Positions 1 through 8,879 are shown, counted from the first letter of the stretch. The stretch is DNA of 64,000 nt from CAYNNQ01 sp964398785 (GCA_964398785.1 CAYNNQ010000008.1:22978-86977); one strand, 5' to 3'. The notes: generated by a model from the letters alone, not told the origin. Numbers and translations are program-made.

Positions 1-303
1 CCCTGCGTTTTAAAAGACCAGACCCGCTCCGATGCCGCGTTTAAATGCGAAAAGATAATGGAGAGGCATCGACACAGGTATGAATTCAACAACAGGTTCC
101 TGTCCGAGATGGAAGAAGGGGGTATGGTCCTCAGCGGAACGTCCCCGGACGGTTCACTGGTAGAGATTGTGGAGGTGGCTGATCATCCCTGGTTTGTGGG
201 GTGCCAATTCCACCCGGAATTCCGTTCCCGGCCCATGAGCCCACACCCCCTATTTTCCGAGTTCGTGCACGCGGCAATTAAGTCCAAGGAAGGAAACAAG
301 TGA
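1..303 (+). CDS. pyrG: CTP synthase, C-terminal end (partial)
   Basis: The last 100 codons of CTP synthase, which makes CTP from UTP, ATP and glutamine in the cytosol; the gene enters from the left edge. The visible part is the end of the class I glutamine amidotransferase domain: the family motif ERHRHRYEFNN lies at visible codons 21-31, and the catalytic His and Glu are in FHPEF (visible codons 71 and 73). The stop codon overlaps the GTG start of the next gene, so the two are translationally coupled. PyrG followed by kdsA is a common order in Desulfovibrionales and other Proteobacteria. Confidence 0.95.
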   Translation, partial: PCVLKDQTRSDAAFKCEKIMERHRHRYEFNNRFLSEMEEGGMVLSGTSPDGSLVEIVEVADHPWFVGCQFHPEFRSRPMSPHPLFSEFVHAAIKSKEGNK

Positions 304-1109
304 ACCATATTTTTGCCAATAGCCAAAGAGGCCTTTTTTTCCTGGCCGGTCCTTGTGTGCTGGAGGACCGGGATTCGGTTATGCGTGTCGGGGAGGAGCT
401 GGCCCGTATAAGAGAAAAACTGGGCGTGCTTTTGGTTTTCAAGAGCTCCTTTGACAAAGCCAACAGGACCTCCGGCGACAGCTTTCGCGGCCCGGGACAG
501 CAGACCGGTCTCAAATGGCTGCAGGAGATAAGGGATACATTCGCCCTGCCGGTTATAACCGATATTCATCACCCGGAACAGGCCGGAGAAGTAGCGGAGG
601 TGGCCGATGTGCTCCAGATTCCGGCCTTTCTCTGTCGCCAGACCGATCTTTTGCATGCGGCCGCTCGCACCGCAAGGGTGATAAACGTAAAAAAAGGGCA
701 GTTTATCGCACCGTGGGATATGCGGCAGGTAGTGCAGAAACTAAAGCAAGCCGGGAATTCCCATGTTTGGTTGACAGAAAGGGGGAGCAGTTTCGGGTAC
801 AATAATCTCGTCGTGGATTTTCGTTCTTTGCAGATTATGCGGGATACGGGGTGTCCGGTGGTTTTTGATGCCACGCATTCCGTGCAGTTGCCCGGTGGCC
901 AGGGTGCATGTTCCGGTGGTAATCGAGAGTATGTGCCCCTGCTTGCCCGGGCGGCCACTGCTGCCGGCTGCAATGGAATCTTTATGGAAGTACATCCCGA
1001 TCCGGACCGGGCTCTGTGTGACGGCCCCAACTCCTGGCCGCTGCAGGACACTTTGCATATTATGCAGTCCCTTATTCGGATAAGGAAGGCTTGCCGTGAA
1101 AGCGAATGA
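300..1109 (+). CDS. kdsA: 3-deoxy-8-phosphooctulonate synthase (Kdo-8-P synthase)
   Basis: Condenses phosphoenolpyruvate with arabinose 5-phosphate to Kdo-8-phosphate, the first committed step to the Kdo sugar of LPS. It is 269 residues, near the usual family length. Visible motifs are FDKANRTSGDSFRGPG (51-66), TDIHHPEQAG (87-96) and FMEVHPDPD (228-236). Cys19 (LAGPC), His193, Glu230 and Asp241 sit where the metal ligands lie in metal-dependent enzymes of the Aquifex type; metal-independent enzymes have Asn at the Cys position. It is therefore predicted to be the metal-dependent class. The start is GTG at the overlap with the pyrG stop (GTGA). The gene also overlaps kdsC by 14 bp. Confidence 0.95.
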   Translation: MNHIFANSQRGLFFLAGPCVLEDRDSVMRVGEELARIREKLGVLLVFKSSFDKANRTSGDSFRGPGQQTGLKWLQEIRDTFALPVITDIHHPEQAGEVAEVADVLQIPAFLCRQTDLLHAAARTARVINVKKGQFIAPWDMRQVVQKLKQAGNSHVWLTERGSSFGYNNLVVDFRSLQIMRDTGCPVVFDATHSVQLPGGQGACSGGNREYVPLLARAATAAGCNGIFMEVHPDPDRALCDGPNSWPLQDTLHIMQSLIRIRKACRESE

Positions 1110-1623
1110 AGTTGCTCCCCGCGTGGAGTTGATAGTTCTGGATGTGGACGGGGTGCTTACTGATGGTGGAGTGTATTATGATGGACGCGGTGAGGTCTCC
1201 AAAAGGTTCAACATCCAGGACGGGCTGGGCATAAAGCTGGCGCAGGCGGCTGGCCTGGATGTGGCGGTAATAAGCGGTCTGGATTCTCTGGCTGTAGAGA
1301 GCCGTATCCGTGAACTGGGGATTGAGGAGTACTATGCCGGGCACAATGAGAAAATTCCGCTTTTGGAGAAAATATGCGCCAAACTGGATATAGATCTACA
1401 AAATACGGCCTACATGGGTGATGATTGGGTGGATGCCGTTCCCATGCGCAAAGTAGGATTGCCCATGGCCGTGGCCAATGCCCAGCCGGAAATCAAAGAG
1501 CTGGCCTTGTGGGTCTCAAAAAGCGTCGGGGGAGACGGAGCTGTGCGCGAGGCCATAAGATTCATCCTGGATTCCCGGGGGATGCTACACCGGATCTGGA
1601 AGAACTGGGCCGGAGATGATTAG
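1096..1623 (+). CDS. kdsC: 3-deoxy-D-manno-octulosonate 8-phosphate phosphatase (HAD family)
   Basis: Hydrolyses Kdo-8-phosphate to Kdo and phosphate, directly after KdsA. It is 175 residues, the usual length of the cap-less HAD phosphatase. HAD motif I is DVDGVLTDG with nucleophile Asp16 and Asp18; motif II is the Ser of VISGLDS (58-64); the acidic motif is GDDWVD (108-113), which replaces the more usual GDDLPD. The GTG start lies inside the end of kdsA, and the gene overlaps lptC by 8 bp, so kdsA, kdsC and lptC should be co-translated. Confidence 0.93.
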   Translation: MKANEVAPRVELIVLDVDGVLTDGGVYYDGRGEVSKRFNIQDGLGIKLAQAAGLDVAVISGLDSLAVESRIRELGIEEYYAGHNEKIPLLEKICAKLDIDLQNTAYMGDDWVDAVPMRKVGLPMAVANAQPEIKELALWVSKSVGGDGAVREAIRFILDSRGMLHRIWKNWAGDD

Positions 1624-2158
1624 ACGAATTGTATTGCTGGCGGGAATGGCTTTAGTGATTTTCGCCCTTTATAAGCTCTGGCTTATACAGCAGGTCCCGC
1701 ATGCGGACCGGGAGCTTGTGGGGGAGGTACAAGCCGATCTCAGTTTGGAGGGTGTGGAGATGACCCAGGGGAAGGAGGGGGAAGTTGAATGGCGGCTGCA
1801 AGCCAAAGAAGGCAGGTATGGAAAGGACTCTCAGGTGGTTGAGCTGGAAGAACCCCGAGTGACGTATTTTGGCAAGGACCAAAGGGAGAAGATTAAAATT
1901 TCCGGGCCTCGGGGCAGGGTGAAGCAGGCACAGGATACGGCGTTTATTTTTCCCTCGGTGCGGGTGGAAACAGAAGACGGGGTTGTAACCGCAGAAAACG
2001 CTACTTACATAGGCCGGGAGAGTAAGGTCGTCCTTTGGGGAGATGTCAGGTTTAAGGGAGGGGACTCGCGCTTTAATTCCTCCCGGGCGAAATATTACCT
2101 GGACAGGGATTTTCTCCGGGCCGAGGGCGGGGTTAGCGCGGTAATCCATGAGCGATAA
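1616..2158 (+). CDS. lptC: LPS export ABC transporter periplasmic protein LptC
   Basis: Bitopic inner-membrane protein that passes LPS from the LptBFG extractor to the LptA bridge. It is 180 residues, with one N-terminal membrane segment (about residues 3-21, RIVLLAGMALVIFALYKLW) followed by a beta-rich periplasmic domain of the LptC/YrbK type. Identification rests on topology, length and its place between kdsC and lptA-lptB. LptF and LptG, which complete the transporter, are not in this window. Confidence 0.85.
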   Translation: MIRRIVLLAGMALVIFALYKLWLIQQVPHADRELVGEVQADLSLEGVEMTQGKEGEVEWRLQAKEGRYGKDSQVVELEEPRVTYFGKDQREKIKISGPRGRVKQAQDTAFIFPSVRVETEDGVVTAENATYIGRESKVVLWGDVRFKGGDSRFNSSRAKYYLDRDFLRAEGGVSAVIHER

Positions 2159-2221
2159 AAGACCTATGTTACAGATTTTTTGCCCCCAACCGGACCAAGT
2201 CTTATTTTACAGGGATTAGAA

Positions 2222-2767
2222 ATGAACAGATTGTATTTTTATTTACTATTGGGATTGGTCTGCGGAGCGATGTTTATGGCAGGATCCGTATCTGCTGCCG
2301 ATTCCAGCCAAGATAAGGTCCCTACCAGGATAACCTCCCGGAATATGAGTTATTCCGGTAAAGCCCAAAAGGTGGTTTTTGAGCACGAAGTGCATGCAGT
2401 ACGTCCGGACTTCGAATTGTGGGCGGAAAAGCTGGTCGTGCATTTGAAAAACCGCGGAAGGAAAAAAGGTCCCCGGGACGAGGCGGCTGTGTTTTCCGGG
2501 AAGGACTCCAAGGTGGAGCGGATTGTCGCCCTGCGCAATGTTCGGGTCAAAAGCGGCAAACGGAAGGGGCGCTGCTCAAAGTTGGTATATGAGGCAGATT
2601 CCAAACTGATTACCATGACTGGAGACCCTTCTCTGGTCCAGAAGAACAATAAAATAACCGGTAAAAAAATCGTTATAGATGTGCAGGAGAACACCTCGGA
2701 GGTCTTCAGCGGGGAGAATGAAAGAGTGGAAGCGGTCTTTTACTCCGAACCCGCAAATGAGAAATGA
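2222..2767 (+). CDS. lptA: LPS transport periplasmic protein LptA
   Basis: Periplasmic bridge protein that carries LPS between LptC and the outer-membrane LptD/E translocon. I start it at the ATG at 2222 because this gives a clean Sec signal peptide: Asn-Arg, a hydrophobic stretch (about residues 4-20) and a likely cut after VSA near residue 25. The frame is also open from a TTG at 2180, but that would bury the signal peptide. The mature part is a single OstA-like domain with repeated beta strands (for example PTRITSRNMSYSG). It overlaps lptB by 4 bp (ATGA). Confidence 0.88.
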   Translation: MNRLYFYLLLGLVCGAMFMAGSVSAADSSQDKVPTRITSRNMSYSGKAQKVVFEHEVHAVRPDFELWAEKLVVHLKNRGRKKGPRDEAAVFSGKDSKVERIVALRNVRVKSGKRKGRCSKLVYEADSKLITMTGDPSLVQKNNKITGKKIVIDVQENTSEVFSGENERVEAVFYSEPANEK

Positions 2768-3498
2768 TTTCCATGCAGAGTATATTAGAGGCTGAAGATC
2801 TGCGTAAGCGTTATGGGGCCAAGGAAGTGGTCCGGGGGATATCGTTTGCAGTAAGACAGGGGGAAATCGTGGGCTTGCTTGGCCCCAACGGGGCGGGTAA
2901 GACCACCACCTTTTACATGCTGGTGGGAATAGTCCCCCCAACCGAGGGCAGTGTATGCCTGGACAAACAGGAAGTAACCTCTTTTTCCTTGCCCAAGAGA
3001 TCTGTACTGGGGCTTAGTTATCTCCCTCAGGAGAGTTCCGTTTTTAAAAAATTGTCCGTGCGGGAGAATCTGCTTTTAATCCTGGAATATACGGAAAACT
3101 CCAGTACTGCACGGCAAAACAAGGCCGAAGAGCTGATGCGGACCCTGGGGATAGAAAAATTGGCCGAACAAAAGGCCTCTTTTCTTTCCGGCGGGGAGCG
3201 GAGGCGTCTGGAGATCGCCAGGGCGCTTATAAAGGACCCCAAATTTATCCTTCTGGATGAGCCCTTTGCCGGCATCGATCCCATTGCTGTGGATGATATC
3301 CAAAGGGTTGTCGGAGAGCTTCGGGAACAGGGGATCGGAGTACTTATTTCGGATCACAATGTCCGGGAAACATTGCGTATTTGCGACCGCGCCTATCTAG
3401 TCAGCGAAGGCCAGATTTTCCTTGACGGCGACCCCCGGACCATTACCCAGAATGAGCAGGCGCGGCGGATTTATTTGGGTGATTCGTTTAGTTTATAG
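2764..3498 (+). CDS. lptB: LPS export ABC transporter ATP-binding protein LptB
   Basis: Cytoplasmic ATPase that powers extraction of LPS from the inner membrane. It is 244 residues. Walker A is GPNGAGKT (40-47), the ABC signature is LSGGERRRLEIARAL, Walker B is FILLDEPFAG, and the switch His is in SDHNVRETL. These are the LptB-type variants and fit its place right after lptA. Its start overlaps the lptA stop. The next gene, rpoN, follows after a 339-bp gap filled by a repeat, so rpoN may have its own promoter. Confidence 0.95.
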   Translation: MISMQSILEAEDLRKRYGAKEVVRGISFAVRQGEIVGLLGPNGAGKTTTFYMLVGIVPPTEGSVCLDKQEVTSFSLPKRSVLGLSYLPQESSVFKKLSVRENLLLILEYTENSSTARQNKAEELMRTLGIEKLAEQKASFLSGGERRRLEIARALIKDPKFILLDEPFAGIDPIAVDDIQRVVGELREQGIGVLISDHNVRETLRICDRAYLVSEGQIFLDGDPRTITQNEQARRIYLGDSFSL

Positions 3499-3605
3499 TT
3501 TTGGTTTTTGGGAGTAAGATTATATCGTTGGATATTGGCCGGGGAAAGAATGCGGGGGAAAAATCCGTGTATTGCCTCATTGCCAGACGTTTGTTTCTCA
3601 GGTAG

Positions 3606-3813
3606 AGTTTAGTCTAGTTTCCATCTGGAAATGGCCCTTTTCCATTTTAACGGTGTCAATTTTCGTAATTATTCGATCCCGTATTAGGATAGGCTCGCTC
3701 ATAATTACTCAATTTCCTTGTTAAACAGGAAAGAATCTCATTTCCGAATTGGAAACGCGATATTTCTAAACCCGGAAATCTTTGCATTTCCGGATAAGAA
3801 CTAGTCTAGTTGA
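3606..3813. repeat. Repeat C copy 1 in the lptB-rpoN gap
   Basis: This element occupies most of the 339-bp gap 3499-3837. Its left end (TCTAGTTTCCATCTGGAAAT, 3613-3632) and right end (inverted form of CTAGTTCTTATCCGGAAATG, near 3783-3808) are imperfect inverted repeats. A small hairpin, CCGGAAAT with ATTTCCGG, lies near the right end. The left half recurs at 55850-55925 and the right end recurs at 61201-61240. I see no gene or RNA gene in the rest of the gap; a promoter for rpoN is expected there but I could not identify one with confidence. Confidence 0.6.
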
Positions 3814-3837
3814 ACAGAGAAAGGCTAGATACAATAT

Positions 3838-5274
3838 ATGGGATTAGAACTAAGACAACAACTCAAACTGACTCAACAACTGGTAATGACGCCCCAGTTG
3901 CAGCAAGCCATAAAGTTGCTGCAACTTTCCCGACTGGAGCTGATGCAAACGGTCCAGACCGAACTTCTGGAAAATCCCCTTTTGGAGGAGGCAGTCGAGG
4001 AACAGGAGGTTGAGCCCGAGGAGACTACTGAAGAGCAGTACACCGAGGTCCTGGCTGATGAGAGTGACTTGAGGCAGAATGCGGACTGGGAGAATTATCT
4101 GGGGGAATTCTCCAGCACGGCCAAGCAAGGCCAAGTACGGGAAACAGAGATCCCGGAAGAGATACAGAGCTTTGAAGCCAGGCATTCCAGCAAGCCTTCT
4201 CTAGAGGGGCATCTTTTGTGGCAACTGCACCTTTCCGATTTGTCTCCGGAGGAAGTAAGGATCGGTGAGGTGATTATCGGACACATAGATGGGCGGGGAT
4301 ATCTTGATTTGGGTGTCCCGGAAATTGCTGGGGTCACCGAAACTGGGGAGGAAAAAGTAAAGGGGGTCCTGGAAAAGATCCATTTTTTCGATCCCGTGGG
4401 AGTGGGTGCTCGCGATCTCCAGGAATGTCTGCTCTTGCAGCTCGAGGCCTCGGAACACAATGATGAGGTGCTGGAAAAAATAGTCCACGATCATCTGCAG
4501 GACATTGAAAAGAAAAGGTTCAAACCCTTGCTCAAGAAATTCAATTTGAGCAAGGAACAGATGTGGGAATACCTCCTCGTCCTGCAGAGCCTGGATCCCT
4601 ACCCGGGCGCGGACTTCGGCACGGAAGAACCGGTCTATGTCAGCCCGGATATCTTTGTTTACAAGTACGAGGATGAATTTGTCATTGTCCTTAATGACGA
4701 GGGGCTGCCCCAATTGCAGCTAAGTCCTTTCTACGGGGAGGAACTTAACGCGGCCAGGAACAAGAAGGCTGGGTCCAAGGAGGACGAATACCTCCAGGAC
4801 AAGATGCGTTCGGCCATGTGGCTGATGAAGAGCCTGGAACAGAGGCAACGTACCCTGTACAAGGTGGCGGAGAGCCTGGTCCGCTTCCAGAGGGAGTTCT
4901 TCGAGCACGGTGTGAGCAAACTCAAGCCTCTTATTCTCAAGGATGTAGCCGAGGATATAGAGATGCATGAGTCCACCGTGAGCCGAATTACGACCAACAA
5001 ATACATATCCACCCCGCACGGCATATTTGAACTCAAGTTTTTCTTTAACAGCGGATTGGATGTCTCTGGGGGGGAGGACGTGGGATCGGAAAGCGTTAAA
5101 GCGGCTATAAAGGAAATGATTGATAACGAAAATGCCCAAAAACCCCTGAGTGATGAATCTATAGCCCAAAATCTGAATAGTTCGCTGGGGGTGAATATAG
5201 CCCGCCGGACCGTGGCCAAATACCGCATGGCCCTGGATATACCTTCTTCATCCAAAAGAAAAAAGTTTTTTTGA
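3838..5274 (+). CDS. rpoN: RNA polymerase sigma-54 factor
   Basis: Alternative sigma factor that directs RNA polymerase to -24/-12 promoters and needs AAA+ activators. It is 478 residues, the usual length. Region I is the Gln/Leu-rich N-terminus (LKLTQQLVMTPQLQQAIKLL) that blocks open complex formation until activated. An acidic linker follows (residues about 50-75), then the core-binding domain, the helix-turn-helix around MHESTVSRITTNKYI, and the RpoN box ARRTVAKYR at 455-463. Its neighbours hpf, ptsN and rapZ are the classical rpoN-downstream group. Confidence 0.97.
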   Translation: MGLELRQQLKLTQQLVMTPQLQQAIKLLQLSRLELMQTVQTELLENPLLEEAVEEQEVEPEETTEEQYTEVLADESDLRQNADWENYLGEFSSTAKQGQVRETEIPEEIQSFEARHSSKPSLEGHLLWQLHLSDLSPEEVRIGEVIIGHIDGRGYLDLGVPEIAGVTETGEEKVKGVLEKIHFFDPVGVGARDLQECLLLQLEASEHNDEVLEKIVHDHLQDIEKKRFKPLLKKFNLSKEQMWEYLLVLQSLDPYPGADFGTEEPVYVSPDIFVYKYEDEFVIVLNDEGLPQLQLSPFYGEELNAARNKKAGSKEDEYLQDKMRSAMWLMKSLEQRQRTLYKVAESLVRFQREFFEHGVSKLKPLILKDVAEDIEMHESTVSRITTNKYISTPHGIFELKFFFNSGLDVSGGEDVGSESVKAAIKEMIDNENAQKPLSDESIAQNLNSSLGVNIARRTVAKYRMALDIPSSSKRKKFF

Positions 5275-5337
5275 TATTGGTTCAACCCCGCTAATGGCGG
5301 GGAAGTGTATAATTATCCTTTAAACCAAGGGGGATTG

Positions 5338-5886
5338 ATGAAAATCAAATTCAATTTCAAGAATTTCGAAGCGTCGAATCACCTGAAGGAATATGCCCGC
5401 GAGCGTTTTTCCAAACTGTCCAAGTATGTACCGGACAGCGAAAACGCCGAGGTGCAGATAAATATGGAGGTGGAAAAGTTCAGGCATATAGTGGATGTTA
5501 CCCTTACCGGAAAGGATACACACGTCTCCGCAGAGGAGGAAAGCGAGGATATGTATTCCTCTGTGGATCTTAGCCGGGATAAACTCGAGGCCCAGCTGCG
5601 CAAGATCCGGGATAAGATTAAGGACAAGAGGAAAAAGGATAAGGACAAGACTGTACGCATGGACGTGATCAGCTTTAGTGAACCCGAGGAGGGAGATCGG
5701 GAACCTGTAGTGGAAAAGACCGACCACTACGAACCAAAGCCCATGTCCGTGGATGAGGCTGCCATGCAGCTGGAAAACCGCAATTTTGAATTTCTGGTGT
5801 TTATGAATGCGGAGGTAGACGAAAGAGTAAACGTGATCTACAAGAGAAAAAATGGGGATTACGGTCTTATTGATCCGGGGATTTAA
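5338..5886 (+). CDS. hpf: Ribosome hibernation promoting factor, long form
   Basis: Binds the 30S subunit in stationary phase and inactivates ribosomes by dimerisation. It is 182 residues: an N-terminal HPF/YfiA domain (about 1-100), a charged linker rich in Lys, Asp and Glu (about 95-125), and a C-terminal dimerisation domain (about 125-182, containing LVFMNAEVDERVNVIYKRK). This makes it the long form able to form 100S dimers alone. The ATG at 5338 has a strong upstream AAGGGGGA; the frame opens 11 codons earlier without a good ribosome site. Confidence 0.9.
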   Translation: MKIKFNFKNFEASNHLKEYARERFSKLSKYVPDSENAEVQINMEVEKFRHIVDVTLTGKDTHVSAEEESEDMYSSVDLSRDKLEAQLRKIRDKIKDKRKKDKDKTVRMDVISFSEPEEGDREPVVEKTDHYEPKPMSVDEAAMQLENRNFEFLVFMNAEVDERVNVIYKRKNGDYGLIDPGI

Positions 5887-5892
5887 CAGAAA

Positions 5893-6339
5893 ATGAAATT
5901 GGAACCCTACATAGAGGAAGATTTGGTTTTGTCGGACCTTTCAGCCAGGACCAAGGAAGAGGCCCTGGCTGAATTGGTACGGCCGTTGGCAAGGAAACTG
6001 GATGTGGATGTGGAGAGCATCCAAAATATCCTGATGAATCGGGAGAAACTGGGTACTACGGGCATTGGTGACAGTGTGGCCATTCCCCATGGCAAGGCCG
6101 ATTTCCTGGACGATCTGCACGTAGTGGTTGGGCGGAGCAAGGATGGTGTGGATTTTGCCGCGCTGGACCAAAAACCGGTGCATATTTTTTTCTTGGTATT
6201 GGCTCCGGAAAAAAGCGCAGGCAAGCATTTGAAAATTTTAGCTTTTATATCCAGGACTCTCCTTGATGACGAGGTCAAAAGGGAATTCCTTCAAGCTTCG
6301 GATAAGAAAGAGATCCTGGAGTATTTAAAAACCTTGTAA
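5893..6339 (+). CDS. ptsN: Nitrogen-type PTS enzyme IIA
   Basis: EIIA-Ntr, a regulatory phosphocarrier of the nitrogen-related PTS; it does not itself transport sugar. It is 148 residues of the PTS EIIA type 2 fold. The predicted phosphorylated His is His66 in VAIPHGKAD. It lies 6 bp after hpf and 8 bp before rapZ, the usual order. No ptsP or ptsO is visible, so the phosphate donor must be encoded elsewhere. Confidence 0.92.
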   Translation: MKLEPYIEEDLVLSDLSARTKEEALAELVRPLARKLDVDVESIQNILMNREKLGTTGIGDSVAIPHGKADFLDDLHVVVGRSKDGVDFAALDQKPVHIFFLVLAPEKSAGKHLKILAFISRTLLDDEVKREFLQASDKKEILEYLKTL

Positions 6340-6347
6340 GGTGCTGA

Positions 6348-7241
6348 ATGCAAGATGTCCCCTCCCCCAGTAATTTTTCCGTTGTAGCCGTTTCCGGGCT
6401 TTCCGGAGCGGGGAAGAGTACAGCTATAAATGTTTTCGAGGATATGGGGTTTTACTGTGTGGACGGCTTGCCACTCAATTTTTTGCCTGATGTTGCTCGT
6501 CAACTGCTGGATTCCGGATCCGGAAATTATCGCGGGCTGGCCGTGGGGCTGGATTTACGCCAGAAGGGTTTTTTCCGGGCCTGGCGCGAGGTAAAGAGAC
6601 AGTTTGAAGATATGGGAATCGAGTTGCGTGGCGTTTTTGTCGAAGCCGCGTCGCAGGTAATTGTCCAACGTTATGCCCAAACCCGCCGCCCTCACCCCTT
6701 GGAATCCGATGAAGTAGGTCTGGAACAGGCCCTTATACGCGAAAGGGAAGGCCTTTCCAGCTTCCGGGAGGAAGCGGATTTGGTCCTGGATACCTCCTCT
6801 TTTTCCATACATGATCTGCGCAGGAACCTACAACGCAAATGGGATGCCGTCCTGCACGGAGAACCCGGTATGCGTCTGCATATTATTTCTTTTGGGTTCA
6901 AGTACGGCGTACCCTTGGAAGCGGACATGCTGATTGACCTCCGCTTCTTGCCCAATCCCTATTTTGAGCCCGATTTACGCCCTCTGACCGGAGAAGAGAA
7001 AACTGTGTACAATTATGTGCTAGGCGGTGACATGGGGCGGAATTTTATTCACAGGTTCAAGGAATTTTTGGATTTTTTGCTTCCACTGTACCAAGAGGAG
7101 GGTCGGTATCGTCTGACACTGGCGCTGGGCTGCACAGGGGGGATGCATCGTTCGGTATCTGTAGCCCTGGCCTTATCCGAATTTTTACGCACGCAGGGTT
7201 ATGCCCTTTCCCTGGAGCACAGGCATATACAGTGGGGCTAG
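6348..7241 (+). CDS. rapZ: RNase adapter / nucleotide-binding protein RapZ
   Basis: P-loop protein of the RapZ (YvcJ) family. In enterobacteria it guides RNase E to small RNAs that control glucosamine-6-phosphate synthase; the role in this lineage is not established. It is 297 residues with Walker A GLSGAGKS (17-24), the family motif EADLVLDTS, and the conserved C-terminal segment LALGCTGGMHRSVSVA with HRHIQWG near the end. It sits between ptsN and the mannose-type PTS genes, a link seen often in this group. Confidence 0.93.
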   Translation: MQDVPSPSNFSVVAVSGLSGAGKSTAINVFEDMGFYCVDGLPLNFLPDVARQLLDSGSGNYRGLAVGLDLRQKGFFRAWREVKRQFEDMGIELRGVFVEAASQVIVQRYAQTRRPHPLESDEVGLEQALIREREGLSSFREEADLVLDTSSFSIHDLRRNLQRKWDAVLHGEPGMRLHIISFGFKYGVPLEADMLIDLRFLPNPYFEPDLRPLTGEEKTVYNYVLGGDMGRNFIHRFKEFLDFLLPLYQEEGRYRLTLALGCTGGMHRSVSVALALSEFLRTQGYALSLEHRHIQWG

Positions 7242-7266
7242 CCCATATAGAGGAGTTGAAAGCGAA

Positions 7267-7710
7267 ATGGCTGGAGTCGTTTTGGTTACTCACGGGAATT
7301 TTGGACAATATTTGCTCCAGGCGGCCCGGAGCATCGTCGGGGAGGATACTCGTGCCCGGTTTATCGGAGTCGATGTATCTCGCCCCATGGATGATATCCT
7401 GGAAGAACTCCGGCAAGCTGTGGGGAATACAGATACAGACGAGGGCGTTCTGGTTTTGACTGATATGTTCGGGGGAACTCCGACAAATATAAGTCTTTCC
7501 CTTCTAGGGAGCGAAAAGCTGGAAGTGATTACCGGGGTGAATCTGCCCATGCTCATCAAGGCCCTAGAAATTGAGGATAAACCTCTTGAGGAATTGTCTT
7601 CGGAAGTAAAATCGGCCGGGAAACAAGGGATCCTGGTTGCGGGTGAGGTCCTGAACAGGCCGGTAAAGGGCGGGGACAAGGAACGAGGCGAGGATGTGGG
7701 TCAGGGTTGA
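7267..7710 (+). CDS. PTS mannose/fructose/sorbose family IIA component
   Basis: Phosphocarrier of a mannose-type PTS, receiving phosphate from HPr and passing it to IIB. It is 147 residues, a separate IIA domain. The phosphorylated His is His9 in LVTHGNFG; the motif DMFGGTPTN (near 70) is typical of the family. I chose the ATG at 7267, 25 bp after rapZ, because the IIA fold starts there; the frame is open further upstream inside rapZ. It overlaps the IIB gene by 17 bp. Confidence 0.9.
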   Translation: MAGVVLVTHGNFGQYLLQAARSIVGEDTRARFIGVDVSRPMDDILEELRQAVGNTDTDEGVLVLTDMFGGTPTNISLSLLGSEKLEVITGVNLPMLIKALEIEDKPLEELSSEVKSAGKQGILVAGEVLNRPVKGGDKERGEDVGQG

Positions 7711-8149
7711 TAACCGTCTGGTCCACGGACAGGTAATTGAGAATTGGCTGCCTTATACTCGGGCAGAACATCTGTTTGTGGCCAATGACGAACTGGCCGC
7801 CGATCCGGTGCGCCAGGAGATAATGGGCCTGGCCATCCCTTCGGGGATAAAGGTCTATTTCCGGGGCATAAAAGAGGTCGTCCATTCCATGTCCTCTGAA
7901 ATCAGACAGAGTTCCTTCATACTATTTGCCACCTGCCCGGAGGCCAAAGCGGCCTATGAAGCCGGCATGCACTTCAGTAGCCTGAATATCGGGAATCTGC
8001 ATTATGGCCCGGGCAAAAAGCAAATTTGTGCACATATAGCTTTGAGCGCCGAGGATGTCACTTGTCTCAATTCTTTTGTGCACAAAGGGGTTTCCCTTGA
8101 TTTTCGCTGCGTGCCCCATAAATCAGTGCAGGTCAGCAAATGGCAGTAG
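7694..8149 (+). CDS. PTS mannose/fructose/sorbose family IIB component
   Basis: Cytoplasmic IIB subunit that phosphorylates the incoming sugar at the IIC/IID channel. It is 151 residues, the usual length. The active-site motif RVDNRLVHGQVIENW is at the N-terminus, with the predicted phospho-His at residue 11. It overlaps both neighbours (IIA by 17 bp and IIC by 10 bp), so the three are very likely translated together. The sugar substrate cannot be read from the sequence. Confidence 0.9.
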   Translation: MWVRVDNRLVHGQVIENWLPYTRAEHLFVANDELAADPVRQEIMGLAIPSGIKVYFRGIKEVVHSMSSEIRQSSFILFATCPEAKAAYEAGMHFSSLNIGNLHYGPGKKQICAHIALSAEDVTCLNSFVHKGVSLDFRCVPHKSVQVSKWQ

Positions 8150-8856
8150 GGACTTGGGGACTGGGTTGGGTCCTCTTGGGCGGGGGTGTTATCTTTGCTT
8201 TTTTTTCCCTGTTTCGATTTGCTGTTAACGTCGGCTTTATCGAAAGACCTATTGTCCAGGGGGCTATATGGGGGACGATTACCGGACAACCGGAGTTGGG
8301 GCTGAAGATAGGCTTTTTTTTTGAACTCTTGTGGCTGGATCTCTTCCCGGCCGGTACATTTATTCCCCCGCAATCGATATTTTCTGTTTTCTCCAGTGTC
8401 CTTTTGGTCCACTTACTTTTGCTTTCCACGCCTTCGGAGATATTTCTGGTGATGATGTCCACTATCCCTTTCGCTTTTATGGGGGCGTGGCTGGAAAACC
8501 GGCAGAGGGAATGGCAGAACAAGAACTATAATCTTTTGTTGCGCTGGGCCTCCAAAAAACAGACCCATGCCGGGCCCAAAAAAATGATAGGGATTTCCCT
8601 CTTGCAACAACTGGCTTTGAATACAACTTTCGGCGGGGTAGGGTTGTATGTTTTGTATTTGTTCTGGAACACGCTCTCTCCGCATATTCCCCAAAACACT
8701 TTTCTTTCCTGGCCTGTAGCATGGCTTTTGGCCGGAATAGGAGGCATGATGGCCCTGAGAATACGTAGGGCCTATTTGCTTTTCTTGGGGATGGTCGCCG
8801 GGGCGGGTGGGCTACTGTTGGTTAGCTGGCTTGGAGTACTCCCAGTATGGGGCTAG
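8140..8856 (+). CDS. PTS mannose/fructose/sorbose family IIC-like membrane component
   Basis: Integral membrane protein of 238 residues with about six hydrophobic segments. The segment IERPIVQGAIWGTITGQPEL followed by FFELLWL matches the conserved IIC region of mannose-type transporters. The family normally needs a partner IID subunit, but none follows: the next 300 bp is a repeat and the next gene is convergent. The system may therefore lack transport function and act as a sensor or regulator with RapZ/PtsN, or IID may lie elsewhere. HPr and enzyme I are also absent from the window. Confidence 0.8.
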   Translation: MAVGTWGLGWVLLGGGVIFAFFSLFRFAVNVGFIERPIVQGAIWGTITGQPELGLKIGFFFELLWLDLFPAGTFIPPQSIFSVFSSVLLVHLLLLSTPSEIFLVMMSTIPFAFMGAWLENRQREWQNKNYNLLLRWASKKQTHAGPKKMIGISLLQQLALNTTFGGVGLYVLYLFWNTLSPHIPQNTFLSWPVAWLLAGIGGMMALRIRRAYLLFLGMVAGAGGLLLVSWLGVLPVWG

Positions 8857-8879
8857 GCGAGAATCTTCGGGTGTGACGA

